From: UBA3305 sp002373555
GTDB lineage: Bacteria > Bacillota > Clostridia > Lachnospirales > Lachnospiraceae
Assembly (NCBI GenBank): GCA_946612455.1
Contig: CAMOER010000006.1
Location: 1 to 64,000, forward strand
Length of the DNA: 64,000 bases
Direction of reading: 5' to 3'
Position 1 is the stretch's first letter. Each line of letters starts with the position of its first letter. The notes under the pieces are model-generated. The model did not search any database. It was not told where the DNA came from and worked only from the letters and a program-made list of their open reading frames with translations. The position numbers were made by a program, and so were the translations under genes. Positions 16,480-24,089 of this stretch are shown in pieces.

Positions 16480-17622
16480 ATGACATCTGTTCTGATCGTG
16501 GCACTGGTCTTTGCCTTCTGGCTGTTTCAGGAGATCAGAAGCGGAAAGATCGACGTCAAAAAATTCACCTCCGCTTTCGGAAAAGGCGGAAAAGGCCGGC
16601 GGAATTCCGGGGACACCGTGGATATGGACAGCCCGAACCGGCCTTCGGGAAGGGCTAAAAAGATCCTGCCGAAGGTCCTGACAGCAGCGGTGATCGTGCT
16701 GGCGATCGCCTTCGTCGGGCTGGACGGCTTCTACCGGGTGTCCGAGCAGGAAAATGCTGTTCTCACCATGTTCGGAAAAGTCATCCGGACCGATACGGCC
16801 GGGCTGTATTTCAAGATCCCGTTCATCCAGCAGGTGAATCTTGTTGATATGACCACCCATGGCACCGGGATCGGCTACTCGATCGATGACGGACAGAATA
16901 TCGACAATACCGATGACAGCATCATGATCACATCGGACTTTAACCTTCTGGACATCGATTTCTATCTGGAATACAAGGTGAACGATCCGATCGCGTATAT
17001 CTATAATTCCAATGCGCCGGAGGAAGTCCTGCGGAACCTGACCATCGCATCGATCCGATCCGTCGTATCGGACTATACGATCGATGAGGCGATGACGACC
17101 GGAAAAGGCGCGATCCAGTCGGAGGTGAAGGAACGGCTGCAGACGCAGCTGACCGACAAGAATATCGGACTGACGGTCTTGAACATTTCCATCCAGGATG
17201 CCGGCCCGCCCACAACGGAGGTCGTATCCGCCTTCAAGGCGGTCGAGAACGCCAAGCAGGGAAAGGATACCGCACTCAACAACGCGAAGCAGTATCAGAA
17301 CGAGCAGATCCCCGCAGCCAAGGCGGAGGCCGACCGGATCAAACAGAATGCGGAGGCAAAGAAGGCCGCGAGGATCGCGGAAGCCGAAGGCCAGGTCGCC
17401 AGGTTCGACCAGATGTATGAACAGTACAGGCTGAATCCGCTCATTACAAAGCAGAGGATCTTCTATGAGACCATGGAAGATGTGCTGCCCGGGCTGAAGG
17501 TGATCATCACAGACGGGCAGACCGAAACGCTGATGCCGCTGGAGAGCTTCGCGGAAACAGGAGGGACGGCGGCACCGGAGGACAGTGAGGAAAACAAAGG
17601 AGAGGAGGCGGCGGCACAATGA
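16480..17622 (+). CDS. hflK: HflK-like SPFH/prohibitin membrane protein
   Basis: The 380-residue protein has a short N-terminal hydrophobic segment, a Gly/Lys-rich stretch, a second membrane helix (about residues 64-86) and then the SPFH domain (GFYRVSEQENAVLTMFGK onward; the stretch is split by domain). A long Ala/Glu/Lys coiled coil and a Gln-rich acidic tail follow. HflK and HflC form a large membrane cage around the FtsH protease and modulate it. The hflC start codon overlaps the stop (ATGA), which confirms the pair. FtsH itself is encoded 13 kb downstream. Confidence 0.88.
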   Translation: MTSVLIVALVFAFWLFQEIRSGKIDVKKFTSAFGKGGKGRRNSGDTVDMDSPNRPSGRAKKILPKVLTAAVIVLAIAFVGLDGFYRVSEQENAVLTMFGKVIRTDTAGLYFKIPFIQQVNLVDMTTHGTGIGYSIDDGQNIDNTDDSIMITSDFNLLDIDFYLEYKVNDPIAYIYNSNAPEEVLRNLTIASIRSVVSDYTIDEAMTTGKGAIQSEVKERLQTQLTDKNIGLTVLNISIQDAGPPTTEVVSAFKAVENAKQGKDTALNNAKQYQNEQIPAAKAEADRIKQNAEAKKAARIAEAEGQVARFDQMYEQYRLNPLITKQRIFYETMEDVLPGLKVIITDGQTETLMPLESFAETGGTAAPEDSEENKGEEAAAQ

Positions 17623-18497
17623 AGAACATCGGCGGAAAGATCATTGCTTTTCTGGCTGCCATGATCGTGGCTGTCTGCCTGGTCAATGCGGTCTTTACTG
17701 TCCATATGAAGGAATTTGTGGCGGTACGTCAGTTCGGCAGAATCGTCAAGGTCATCTCCGAACCGGGACTGAATTTCAAGATCCCCTTTATCCAGACCAC
17801 ACAGCGTGTGTCCGCGGCGACCAGAGTCTACGATATCCCTTCATCGGACGTTATCACAAGAGACAAGAAGACGATGATCGCAGATGATTACGTACTCTGG
17901 AAGGTCGTGGATCCGGTCAAGTATATCCAGACGCTGAATGCACTGGATGCGAGAGCACAGGAGCGCATCGACGCCTCGGCCTACAATGCCACCAAGAATG
18001 TCATTTCCTCCATGACGCAGGACGAAGTGATCGCAGCCAGAGGAGAGAAACTCGGGATCATGATCACGGAGGAGTCGAACGATACGATGGGCGGTTACGG
18101 CATCGAGATCCTGCAGACGCAGATCAAGGCGCTGGACCTGCCGGAGGACAACAAGGATGCCGTTTATCAGAGAATGATCTCCGAACGGCAGAATATCGCA
18201 GCATCCTATAAGGCGGAAGGTGATTCGGAAGCGCAGCTGATCCGGAACCAGACCGACAAGGAGGTCGCGGTAACGAAAGCGGAAGCCAAAAAGGAAGCTG
18301 CGGTCATCGAGGCGGAAGGCGAGGCGGAATACATGCGGATCCTGCAGGAAGCCTATAATAATGAAGACAAGGCGGACTTCTACAATTATATCCGCAGCCT
18401 GGACGCGCTGAAGGCGTCCCTCACGGGAAACAACAAGACCATCATCCTGGACAAGGATTCCGAACTTGCGAAGATCCTGTACGGAACGGCGGAGTAA
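17619..18497 (+). CDS. hflC: HflC-like SPFH/prohibitin membrane protein
   Basis: The 292-residue partner of HflK has an N-terminal membrane anchor (about residues 7-27) and an SPFH domain starting EFVAVRQFGRIVKV. It also carries the HflC-typical region RIDASAYNATKNVI and a coiled coil with EAKKEAAVIEAEGEAEYMR. It overlaps hflK by 4 bp, so the two are translationally coupled. The operon appears to end here, since the hairpin element and a fresh promoter follow. Confidence 0.9.
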   Translation: MKNIGGKIIAFLAAMIVAVCLVNAVFTVHMKEFVAVRQFGRIVKVISEPGLNFKIPFIQTTQRVSAATRVYDIPSSDVITRDKKTMIADDYVLWKVVDPVKYIQTLNALDARAQERIDASAYNATKNVISSMTQDEVIAARGEKLGIMITEESNDTMGGYGIEILQTQIKALDLPEDNKDAVYQRMISERQNIAASYKAEGDSEAQLIRNQTDKEVAVTKAEAKKEAAVIEAEGEAEYMRILQEAYNNEDKADFYNYIRSLDALKASLTGNNKTIILDKDSELAKILYGTAE

Positions 18498-18517
18498 GGA
18501 GAGGACTGCTGCGCAGA

Positions 18518-18600
18518 GTGACGCTCCGGAAGGATCATCCCGCCGGAAACAGGGCACGGGGTGAACAGTTCCCGGCAGGATGATCCTTCCGGAGCTGTGA
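18518..18600. repeat. Long hairpin element, copy 2 (same 17-nt loop as copy 1)
   Basis: Left arm 18523-18540 pairs perfectly over 18 bp with 18578-18595. After one mismatch, GCCGG/CCGGC and a short A/T segment close onto the loop AGGGCACGGGGTGAACA, identical to copy 1 at 7305-7321. The outer stem differs in sequence from copy 1 yet remains paired. The flanks share GTGACGC on the left and GCTGT on the right, suggesting defined element ends. Confidence 0.88.
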
Positions 18601-18631
18601 ACCTGCAGACCGTGATTCGCCTGCCAGGTCA

Positions 18632-18660
18632 TTGCAACATCACCGTAATTTGATTATAAT
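18632..18660 (+). promoter_or_regulatory. Promoter of the nfeD-SPFH unit
   Basis: TTGCAA (18632-18637) and TATAAT (18655-18660) are separated by 17 bp. Confidence 0.7.
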
Positions 18661-18693
18661 AGTACAGAAATCCGTTTTGAAAGGGGGAAGCTT

Positions 18694-19131
18694 ATGCCTG
18701 CAATTTACTGGCTGTTTATCATGATCGGCCTTCTGGTCGTGGAGATCCTGACCATGGGCCTGACGACGATCTGGTTCGCAGGAGGCGCGCTCGCCGCGTT
18801 CCCTGTCGCTCTTCTGGGACTGGGACTTCCCGTGCAGGTGGCTGTTTTCGTCGCCGTATCGCTGGTGCTCCTGATCTTTACCAGACCGGCCGCGCAGAAA
18901 TATCTGAACGCCCGGACAGAGAAGACCAATGCAGAGAGCGTGATCGGGAAATATGCCATGGTCACCCAGGCCATCGACAACAGAAAAGCCGAAGGCCAGG
19001 TACGGATCGAAGGAATGGACTGGTCGGCCAGATCCGCGGACGGAAATCCCATTCCCGAAGGCGCAAATGTGAAAGTGGAACGCATCAAAGGCGTTAAACT
19101 CATAGTGACTCAAACAGAGGAAGGAGAATAA
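18694..19131 (+). CDS. NfeD family membrane protein
   Basis: This 145-residue protein has two or three N-terminal membrane helices (through about residue 70) and a C-terminal OB-fold domain (IGKYAMVTQAIDN ... GQVRIEGMDWSARS), the short-form NfeD architecture. NfeD proteins are almost always encoded beside an SPFH/stomatin partner, as here, where the partner starts 2 bp after this stop. The pair is thought to organise membrane microdomains or membrane protein quality control. Confidence 0.88.
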   Translation: MPAIYWLFIMIGLLVVEILTMGLTTIWFAGGALAAFPVALLGLGLPVQVAVFVAVSLVLLIFTRPAAQKYLNARTEKTNAESVIGKYAMVTQAIDNRKAEGQVRIEGMDWSARSADGNPIPEGANVKVERIKGVKLIVTQTEEGE

Positions 19132-19133
19132 AA

Positions 19134-20081
19134 ATGGCTGTATTCGGAAGTATTTTCATCATCATTCTGATCGTTTTCGTACTGCTCGTCCTGGCTTCCT
19201 GCGTGAAGATCGTTCCGCAGGCGACCGCGATGATCGTGGAGCGTCTCGGCGCTTACATCGGCACCTGGTCGGTCGGCGTACATTTCAAGATGCCGTTCGT
19301 TGACCGTGTTGCGAAGAAGGTGAATCTGAAGGAGCAGGTCATCGACTTCAAGCCCCAGCCCGTGATCACCAAGGATAATGTTACGATGCAGATCGATACC
19401 GTCGTATTCTTCCAGATCACGGATCCGAAGCTGTATGCCTACGGCGTCGAGAATCCGCTGATGGCGATCGAGAACCTGACCGCGACGACGCTGCGTAATA
19501 TCATCGGTGATCTGGAACTCGACCAGACGCTGACCTCCCGTGAACTGATCAATACAAAGATGCGCACGCAGCTCGATGTTGCCACAGACCCCTGGGGCAT
19601 CAAGGTGAACCGTGTTGAGCTGAAGAACATCATCCCGCCGCGCGAGATCCAGGATTCCATGGAGAAGCAGATGAAGGCGGAGCGTGAGAGACGTGAGAAG
19701 ATCCTGCAGGCCGAGGGTGAAAAGAAGTCCACGATCCTGGTCGCGGAAGGACACAAGGAGAAAGCGATCCTGGATGCCCAGGCGGAAAAGGAAGCGGCGA
19801 TCCTCCGTGCGGAAGCCAAGAAGGAAGCGACCATCAAGGAAGCCGAAGGTCAGGCGGAAGCCATCATCAAGGTCCAGCAGGCGAATGCGGAAGGTATCCG
19901 TCTGATCCGTGACGCGGGCGCCGACGATGCCGTTATCAAGCTGCGCAGTCTGGAAGCCTTTACGAAGGCCGCGGACGGCAAGGCGACCAAGCTCATCATC
20001 CCTTCCAATATCCAGGGACTGGCGGGCACGATCGCATCCATCGCAGAGATCGCAAAGGATGCGGAAAAAACAGAAGAATAA
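19134..20081 (+). CDS. SPFH/Band 7 (stomatin/QmcA-like) membrane protein
   Basis: The 315-residue protein has an N-terminal hydrophobic anchor (residues 4-25) and a Band 7 domain starting KIVPQATAMIVERLGAYIG (split). An Ala/Glu/Lys heptad coiled coil is formed by repeats of the type EAEKEAAILRAEAKKEA, and a C-terminal oligomerisation segment (IIPSNIQGLAGTIAS) follows. It is closest to the stomatin/QmcA branch and pairs with the preceding NfeD gene. It is the third SPFH protein within 4 kb, distinct from HflK and HflC. Confidence 0.92.
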   Translation: MAVFGSIFIIILIVFVLLVLASCVKIVPQATAMIVERLGAYIGTWSVGVHFKMPFVDRVAKKVNLKEQVIDFKPQPVITKDNVTMQIDTVVFFQITDPKLYAYGVENPLMAIENLTATTLRNIIGDLELDQTLTSRELINTKMRTQLDVATDPWGIKVNRVELKNIIPPREIQDSMEKQMKAERERREKILQAEGEKKSTILVAEGHKEKAILDAQAEKEAAILRAEAKKEATIKEAEGQAEAIIKVQQANAEGIRLIRDAGADDAVIKLRSLEAFTKAADGKATKLIIPSNIQGLAGTIASIAEIAKDAEKTEE

Positions 20082-20123
20082 TTACGGCTGACCGCAGTTT
20101 GTCAGCATGGCAGGAGGAACCAG

Positions 20124-20717
20124 GTGGGACGCGCTGAAAAAGAGAAGAAACAGGAAAAACAGGCAAAGAACGGAATGCTGAAAGAGCTGATTCCCTATAT
20201 CATACTGCTGGCCGTGGTGCTGCTGCTTCGGGTCTTTATCCTGATCAATGCAGTGATCCCCAGCGAATCCATGGAAAATACGATCCTGCGGCACACGAGA
20301 GTCATGGGGCTGAAGTGCAGTTACTGGTTCTCCGAACCGCAGCGCGGGGATATCATCGTTTTCGATGCGCCGGACGAGCCCGGCACACTGTTCGTAAAGC
20401 GTCTCATCGGCGTCCCCGGAGATGAAGTCGAAGTGACGGCCGGAAAGGTCTACCTGAACGGACAGGAGCTTGAAGAAGAATATCTGAAAGAGGAACCGTA
20501 TGACTGGACCGGGGATTTCGGTCCGGTCACGGTGCCGGAGGGCTGCTATTTCTTCATGGGCGACAACAGGAACGATTCGCTCGACGCCAGATACTGGGAG
20601 AACACGTGGGTCACGGAGGACAAAATGGTAGGGAAGGTCTACTTCTCCTACTGGCCGCTGTCCCGCATCCGCTGGATCGCGGATTCCGACGGAAAAACAT
20701 TTGAAGGATTTGAATAA
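20124..20717 (+). CDS. lepB: Signal peptidase I
   Basis: The 197-residue protein starts at a GTG preceded by AGGAGG at 6 bp spacing. It has one N-terminal membrane helix (about residues 18-36) and the type I signal peptidase boxes: the catalytic serine in PSESMENTI, the general-base lysine in LFVKRLIGVPGD, and MGDNRNDSLDAR. It cleaves signal peptides from exported preproteins on the outer face of the membrane. It follows the SPFH gene by 42 bp and precedes tig. Confidence 0.93.
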   Translation: MGRAEKEKKQEKQAKNGMLKELIPYIILLAVVLLLRVFILINAVIPSESMENTILRHTRVMGLKCSYWFSEPQRGDIIVFDAPDEPGTLFVKRLIGVPGDEVEVTAGKVYLNGQELEEEYLKEEPYDWTGDFGPVTVPEGCYFFMGDNRNDSLDARYWENTWVTEDKMVGKVYFSYWPLSRIRWIADSDGKTFEGFE

Positions 20718-20723
20718 AAGTGC

Positions 20724-20752
20724 TGGCATTCCGGTATCACATGTGCTATAAT
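20724..20752 (+). promoter_or_regulatory. Probable tig promoter
   Basis: TATAAT at 20747-20752 has a weak -35, TGGCAT, 17 bp upstream, partly overlapping the end of the signal peptidase region. Confidence 0.5.
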
Positions 20753-20801
20753 GGCGACTTGACCGGGCGAAAAGGCGCGGGATGAACAAGGAGGATGCAC
20801 C

Positions 20802-22082
20802 ATGAGTGTAAGTGTTGAAAAGTTAGAGGGAAATCTTGCCAAACTGACTGTGGAGATCGCAGCGGATGTTATTGATAAAGCCGAGCAGGCAGTGTATCTG
20901 AAAGAGAAGAACCGCATCCAGCTTCCCGGTTTCAGAAAGGGCAAAGCACCCCGCCATATGATCGAGAAAATGTACGGAAAGGGAATCTTCCTGGAAGATG
21001 CCATTAATGAGACCGTGCCCGGTGTCTATGAAGAAGCCGTTGAGGAGAGCGGACTGACTGTCGTATCCCAGCCGCAGATCGAATATACGCAGGTAGAGCC
21101 CGGAAAGCCCGTGATCTTTGTTGCGACCGTAGCGACAAAGCCGGAAGTCACCCTTGGCGAGTACAAGGGACTTTCCGTTGAGAAGATGGAAGTTTCCGTA
21201 AGCGAAGAAGAGATCGATGCGGAAGTCAAGAAAGAGCAGGAGAAGAATGCGACCCTCGTGAATGTGGAGGATCGTCCTGTTGCTGACGGCGATACCGTAC
21301 AGATCGATTATGACGGTTATGTCGACGGCATGCCTTTTGACGGCGGCAAGGCTGACAATTATGATCTCGTGATCGGCTCCCACAGCTTCATCGATACCTT
21401 TGAAGAGCAGCTGATCGGCGCCAATATCGGCGAAGAGAAGCAGATCAATGTGACCTTCCCCGAAGAATATCACGCAAAAGAGCTGGCCGGCAAGCCTGCG
21501 CTCTTTGTCGTCAAGATCAAGGGCATCAAGAAGAACGAGCTTCCGGAGCTGGACGACGAGTTCGCTTCCGAAGTATCCGAATTCGAGACCATGGCCGAGT
21601 ACCGTGAAAACTTAAAGAAGCAGCTGACCGAGAAGAAGGAAGAGCAGGCCAAGCGTGAGCTTGAGGATGCTCTTGTAATGGAAGCGGTCAAGAATGCTTC
21701 CATGGAGATCCCGGATCTCATGGTGGAGACCCAGGCCAGAGATATGCTGAACCAGTTCGCGCAGAGCCTGCAGTATCAGGGCCTTTCCATCGACCAGTAC
21801 ATGAGCTATACCGGATCGACCGCGGATGCTATGCTGGAGAACTACAAGGCGACCGCAAAGAGCCGGATCGAGAACAGCCTGGTGCTGGAAGCGATCGCGA
21901 AGGCAGAGAATCTGGAAGCCACCGAAGAAGAGATCGAGAAAGAGATCGCCGACATGGCAGAGCGCTACGGCATGGAAGTCGACAAGGTGAAAGAGTATGT
22001 CGACGATGCACAGCGTGAGGACATCAAGGGCAACATCGCCATTAAGAAGGCTGTCGATCTGCTTGTGGAGAATGCGAAATAA
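20802..22082 (+). CDS. tig: Trigger factor (ribosome-associated chaperone and PPIase)
   Basis: The 426-residue protein has the three-domain trigger factor layout: a ribosome-binding domain with the signature GFRKGKAPRHMIE (about residues 44-56), an FKBP-type prolyl isomerase domain (about 160-245; VQIDYDGYVDG, FIDTFEEQLIGANIGE) and a helical C-terminal chaperone domain. It binds nascent chains at the ribosome exit tunnel. Placement directly before clpP-clpX is conserved across Firmicutes and other bacteria. Confidence 0.96.
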   Translation: MSVSVEKLEGNLAKLTVEIAADVIDKAEQAVYLKEKNRIQLPGFRKGKAPRHMIEKMYGKGIFLEDAINETVPGVYEEAVEESGLTVVSQPQIEYTQVEPGKPVIFVATVATKPEVTLGEYKGLSVEKMEVSVSEEEIDAEVKKEQEKNATLVNVEDRPVADGDTVQIDYDGYVDGMPFDGGKADNYDLVIGSHSFIDTFEEQLIGANIGEEKQINVTFPEEYHAKELAGKPALFVVKIKGIKKNELPELDDEFASEVSEFETMAEYRENLKKQLTEKKEEQAKRELEDALVMEAVKNASMEIPDLMVETQARDMLNQFAQSLQYQGLSIDQYMSYTGSTADAMLENYKATAKSRIENSLVLEAIAKAENLEATEEEIEKEIADMAERYGMEVDKVKEYVDDAQREDIKGNIAIKKAVDLLVENAK

Positions 22083-22116
22083 TTGATAGATTAAAATCAC
22101 AGAATGATGCAAATGG

Positions 22117-22150
22117 AACGGATATAGGCGCCGGAACGCTTATATCCGTT
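22117..22150 (+). terminator. Hairpin between tig and clpP
   Basis: AACGGATATA and TATATCCGTT form a 10-bp stem. The weak T-run after it suggests partial termination or an attenuating/processing hairpin that separates tig from clpP expression. Confidence 0.55.
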
Positions 22151-22175
22151 TGGCATATACAGGAAGGAGACTTTT

Positions 22176-22757
22176 ATGAGCCTGGTACCTTATGTTATCG
22201 AGTCGAACAGCAGGGGCGAACGCTCCTATGATATTTATTCAAGACTTCTCAAGGAGAGGATCATCTTCCTGGGAGAGGAAGTGAATGATGTTACCGCGAG
22301 CCTCGTCGTGGCGCAGCTCCTTTTCCTGGAATCGGAGGATCCCTCGAAGGATATCCAGCTGTACATCAACAGCCCCGGCGGTTCCGTGACGGCCGGCATG
22401 GCGATCTATGATACGATGAATTACATCAAATGCGATGTTTCCACGATCTGCATCGGCATGGCTGCCAGCATGGGCGCCTTTCTGCTCTCGAGCGGCGCGA
22501 AGGGAAAACGCTATGCGCTTCCGAACGCCGAAGTCATGATCCATCAGCCCTCCGGCGGCGCCCAGGGACAGGCGACTGAGATCAGCATCGCTGCGGAGCA
22601 TATTCTCCGGACGAAGAAAAAGCTCAATGAGATCCTTGCGGAGAATACCGGCAAGCCCCTCGAAGTGATCGAGGCGGACACTGACAGAGACAATTACATG
22701 ACCGCAGAGGAAGCGAAGGAATACGGACTGATCGACGCGGTCATCACAAAACGCTAA
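22176..22757 (+). CDS. clpP: ATP-dependent Clp protease proteolytic subunit
   Basis: At 193 residues this is a full-length ClpP. The Ser-His-Asp triad lies in MAASMGAFLLSSG (Ser), MIHQPSGG (His) and the aspartate region near TDRDNYM. The start MSLVPYVIESNSRGERSYDIYSRLL (split) matches the conserved N-terminal loop and handle. It forms a tetradecameric barrel that degrades substrates unfolded by ClpX. clpX begins 10 bp after the stop. Confidence 0.97.
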   Translation: MSLVPYVIESNSRGERSYDIYSRLLKERIIFLGEEVNDVTASLVVAQLLFLESEDPSKDIQLYINSPGGSVTAGMAIYDTMNYIKCDVSTICIGMAASMGAFLLSSGAKGKRYALPNAEVMIHQPSGGAQGQATEISIAAEHILRTKKKLNEILAENTGKPLEVIEADTDRDNYMTAEEAKEYGLIDAVITKR

Positions 22758-22767
22758 GGAGACTGAT

Positions 22768-24060
22768 ATGGCGGGAAGATATGAAGAACAGCGCTTCTGC
22801 GCATTTTGCGGAAAGAGCCAGATCCAGGTTCAGAAGCTTATCGCGGCGAACCTCCGGGATGTATATATCTGCGATGAGTGCGTGGAACTCTGCGTGGAGC
22901 TTCTGGAAGAGGAAATGGAGCAGGAGGGCCGGATCACTCCCGATCAGGGCGGCATCGAACTGAAGAAGCCTGCGGAAATCAAGGCTTTTCTGGACCAGTA
23001 TGCGATCGGACAGGAAGAAGCGAAGAAGGCGCTTTCCGTTGCCGTATACAATCATTACAAGAGGGTCCTGGCCGGCGACAATTCCGACGTGGAGCTGCAG
23101 AAGAGCAATATCCTGATGCTCGGACCCACCGGCTGCGGAAAGACCTATCTGGCGCAGACGATCGCGAAGCTCCTGAAGGTTCCTTTTGCCATTGCGGATG
23201 CGACAGCCCTGACCGAAGCCGGCTACGTGGGCGAAGACGTGGAAAATATTCTGCTGAAGCTGATCCAGGCAGCAGATTACGATATCAAGAAAGCCGAGTA
23301 CGGCATCATTTATCTGGACGAGATCGACAAGATCACGAAGAAATCCGAGAATGTCTCCATCACGAGAGATGTCTCCGGTGAAGGCGTCCAGCAGGCGCTC
23401 TTAAAGATCATCGAGGGCACCGTCGCTTCCGTTCCGCCCCAGGGCGGGAGGAAGCATCCCCATCAGGAGATGTACCAGATCGACACCACGAACATCCTGT
23501 TCATCTGCGGCGGCGCCTTTGACGGACTGGAGAAGATCGTGGAGAACCGCCTCGGATCCAATTCCATCGGTTTCGGCGCGGAGGTCCATGAGAAGACCGA
23601 GATCGGCGTGGGAGAGTACTTCAAGCAGGTGCTCCCGCAGGATCTCGTAAAATACGGACTGATCCCGGAATTCGTCGGCAGAGTGCCGATGGTCGTGTCG
23701 CTGGAGCAGCTGGATGAGGAGGCGCTCGTCCGGATCCTGACGGAGCCGAAGAACGCCATTATCAAACAGTACAAGAGACTTCTGGAGCTGGACGGCGTGG
23801 ATCTGCAGTTCACGGACGAGGCTGTCAGAGCCATCGCCAGAAAATCCTTTGAAAGAAAGACCGGCGCCAGAGGACTGCGGGCGATCCTTGAAAAAGCGAT
23901 GATGAACCTGATGTATTCCATCCCTTCGGATGAGACCATCGGGAGCGTGCTGGTGACGGAAGACGTGATCTACAATAATTCCGAGCCGGAGGTCACCCAC
24001 CGGGATGTGGAGGTGCCGGCCGCCAAGATCAGAACACACAAGAACGGCATGCCTGCCTGA
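22768..24060 (+). CDS. clpX: ATP-dependent Clp protease ATP-binding subunit ClpX
   Basis: The 430-residue AAA+ unfoldase begins with the C4 zinc-binding domain (CAFCGKS ... CDECVELC). It has a Walker A GPTGCGKT, Walker B LDEIDK, and an IGF tripeptide (SIGFGAEVH) for docking to ClpP. Sensor motifs and the C-terminal small domain are complete. It recognises tagged substrates, unfolds them and feeds ClpP. It forms an operon with clpP. Confidence 0.97.
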   Translation: MAGRYEEQRFCAFCGKSQIQVQKLIAANLRDVYICDECVELCVELLEEEMEQEGRITPDQGGIELKKPAEIKAFLDQYAIGQEEAKKALSVAVYNHYKRVLAGDNSDVELQKSNILMLGPTGCGKTYLAQTIAKLLKVPFAIADATALTEAGYVGEDVENILLKLIQAADYDIKKAEYGIIYLDEIDKITKKSENVSITRDVSGEGVQQALLKIIEGTVASVPPQGGRKHPHQEMYQIDTTNILFICGGAFDGLEKIVENRLGSNSIGFGAEVHEKTEIGVGEYFKQVLPQDLVKYGLIPEFVGRVPMVVSLEQLDEEALVRILTEPKNAIIKQYKRLLELDGVDLQFTDEAVRAIARKSFERKTGARGLRAILEKAMMNLMYSIPSDETIGSVLVTEDVIYNNSEPEVTHRDVEVPAAKIRTHKNGMPA

Positions 24061-24089
24061 TGTGCATGCCGCCAGGACGGTGAAGCTTA

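Noticed and set aside
13983..18497. A complete RADAR-type defence system
   Set aside because: Only a large deaminase-like protein is present; no RdrA-type ATPase lies nearby, and the neighbours are hflK and hflC.
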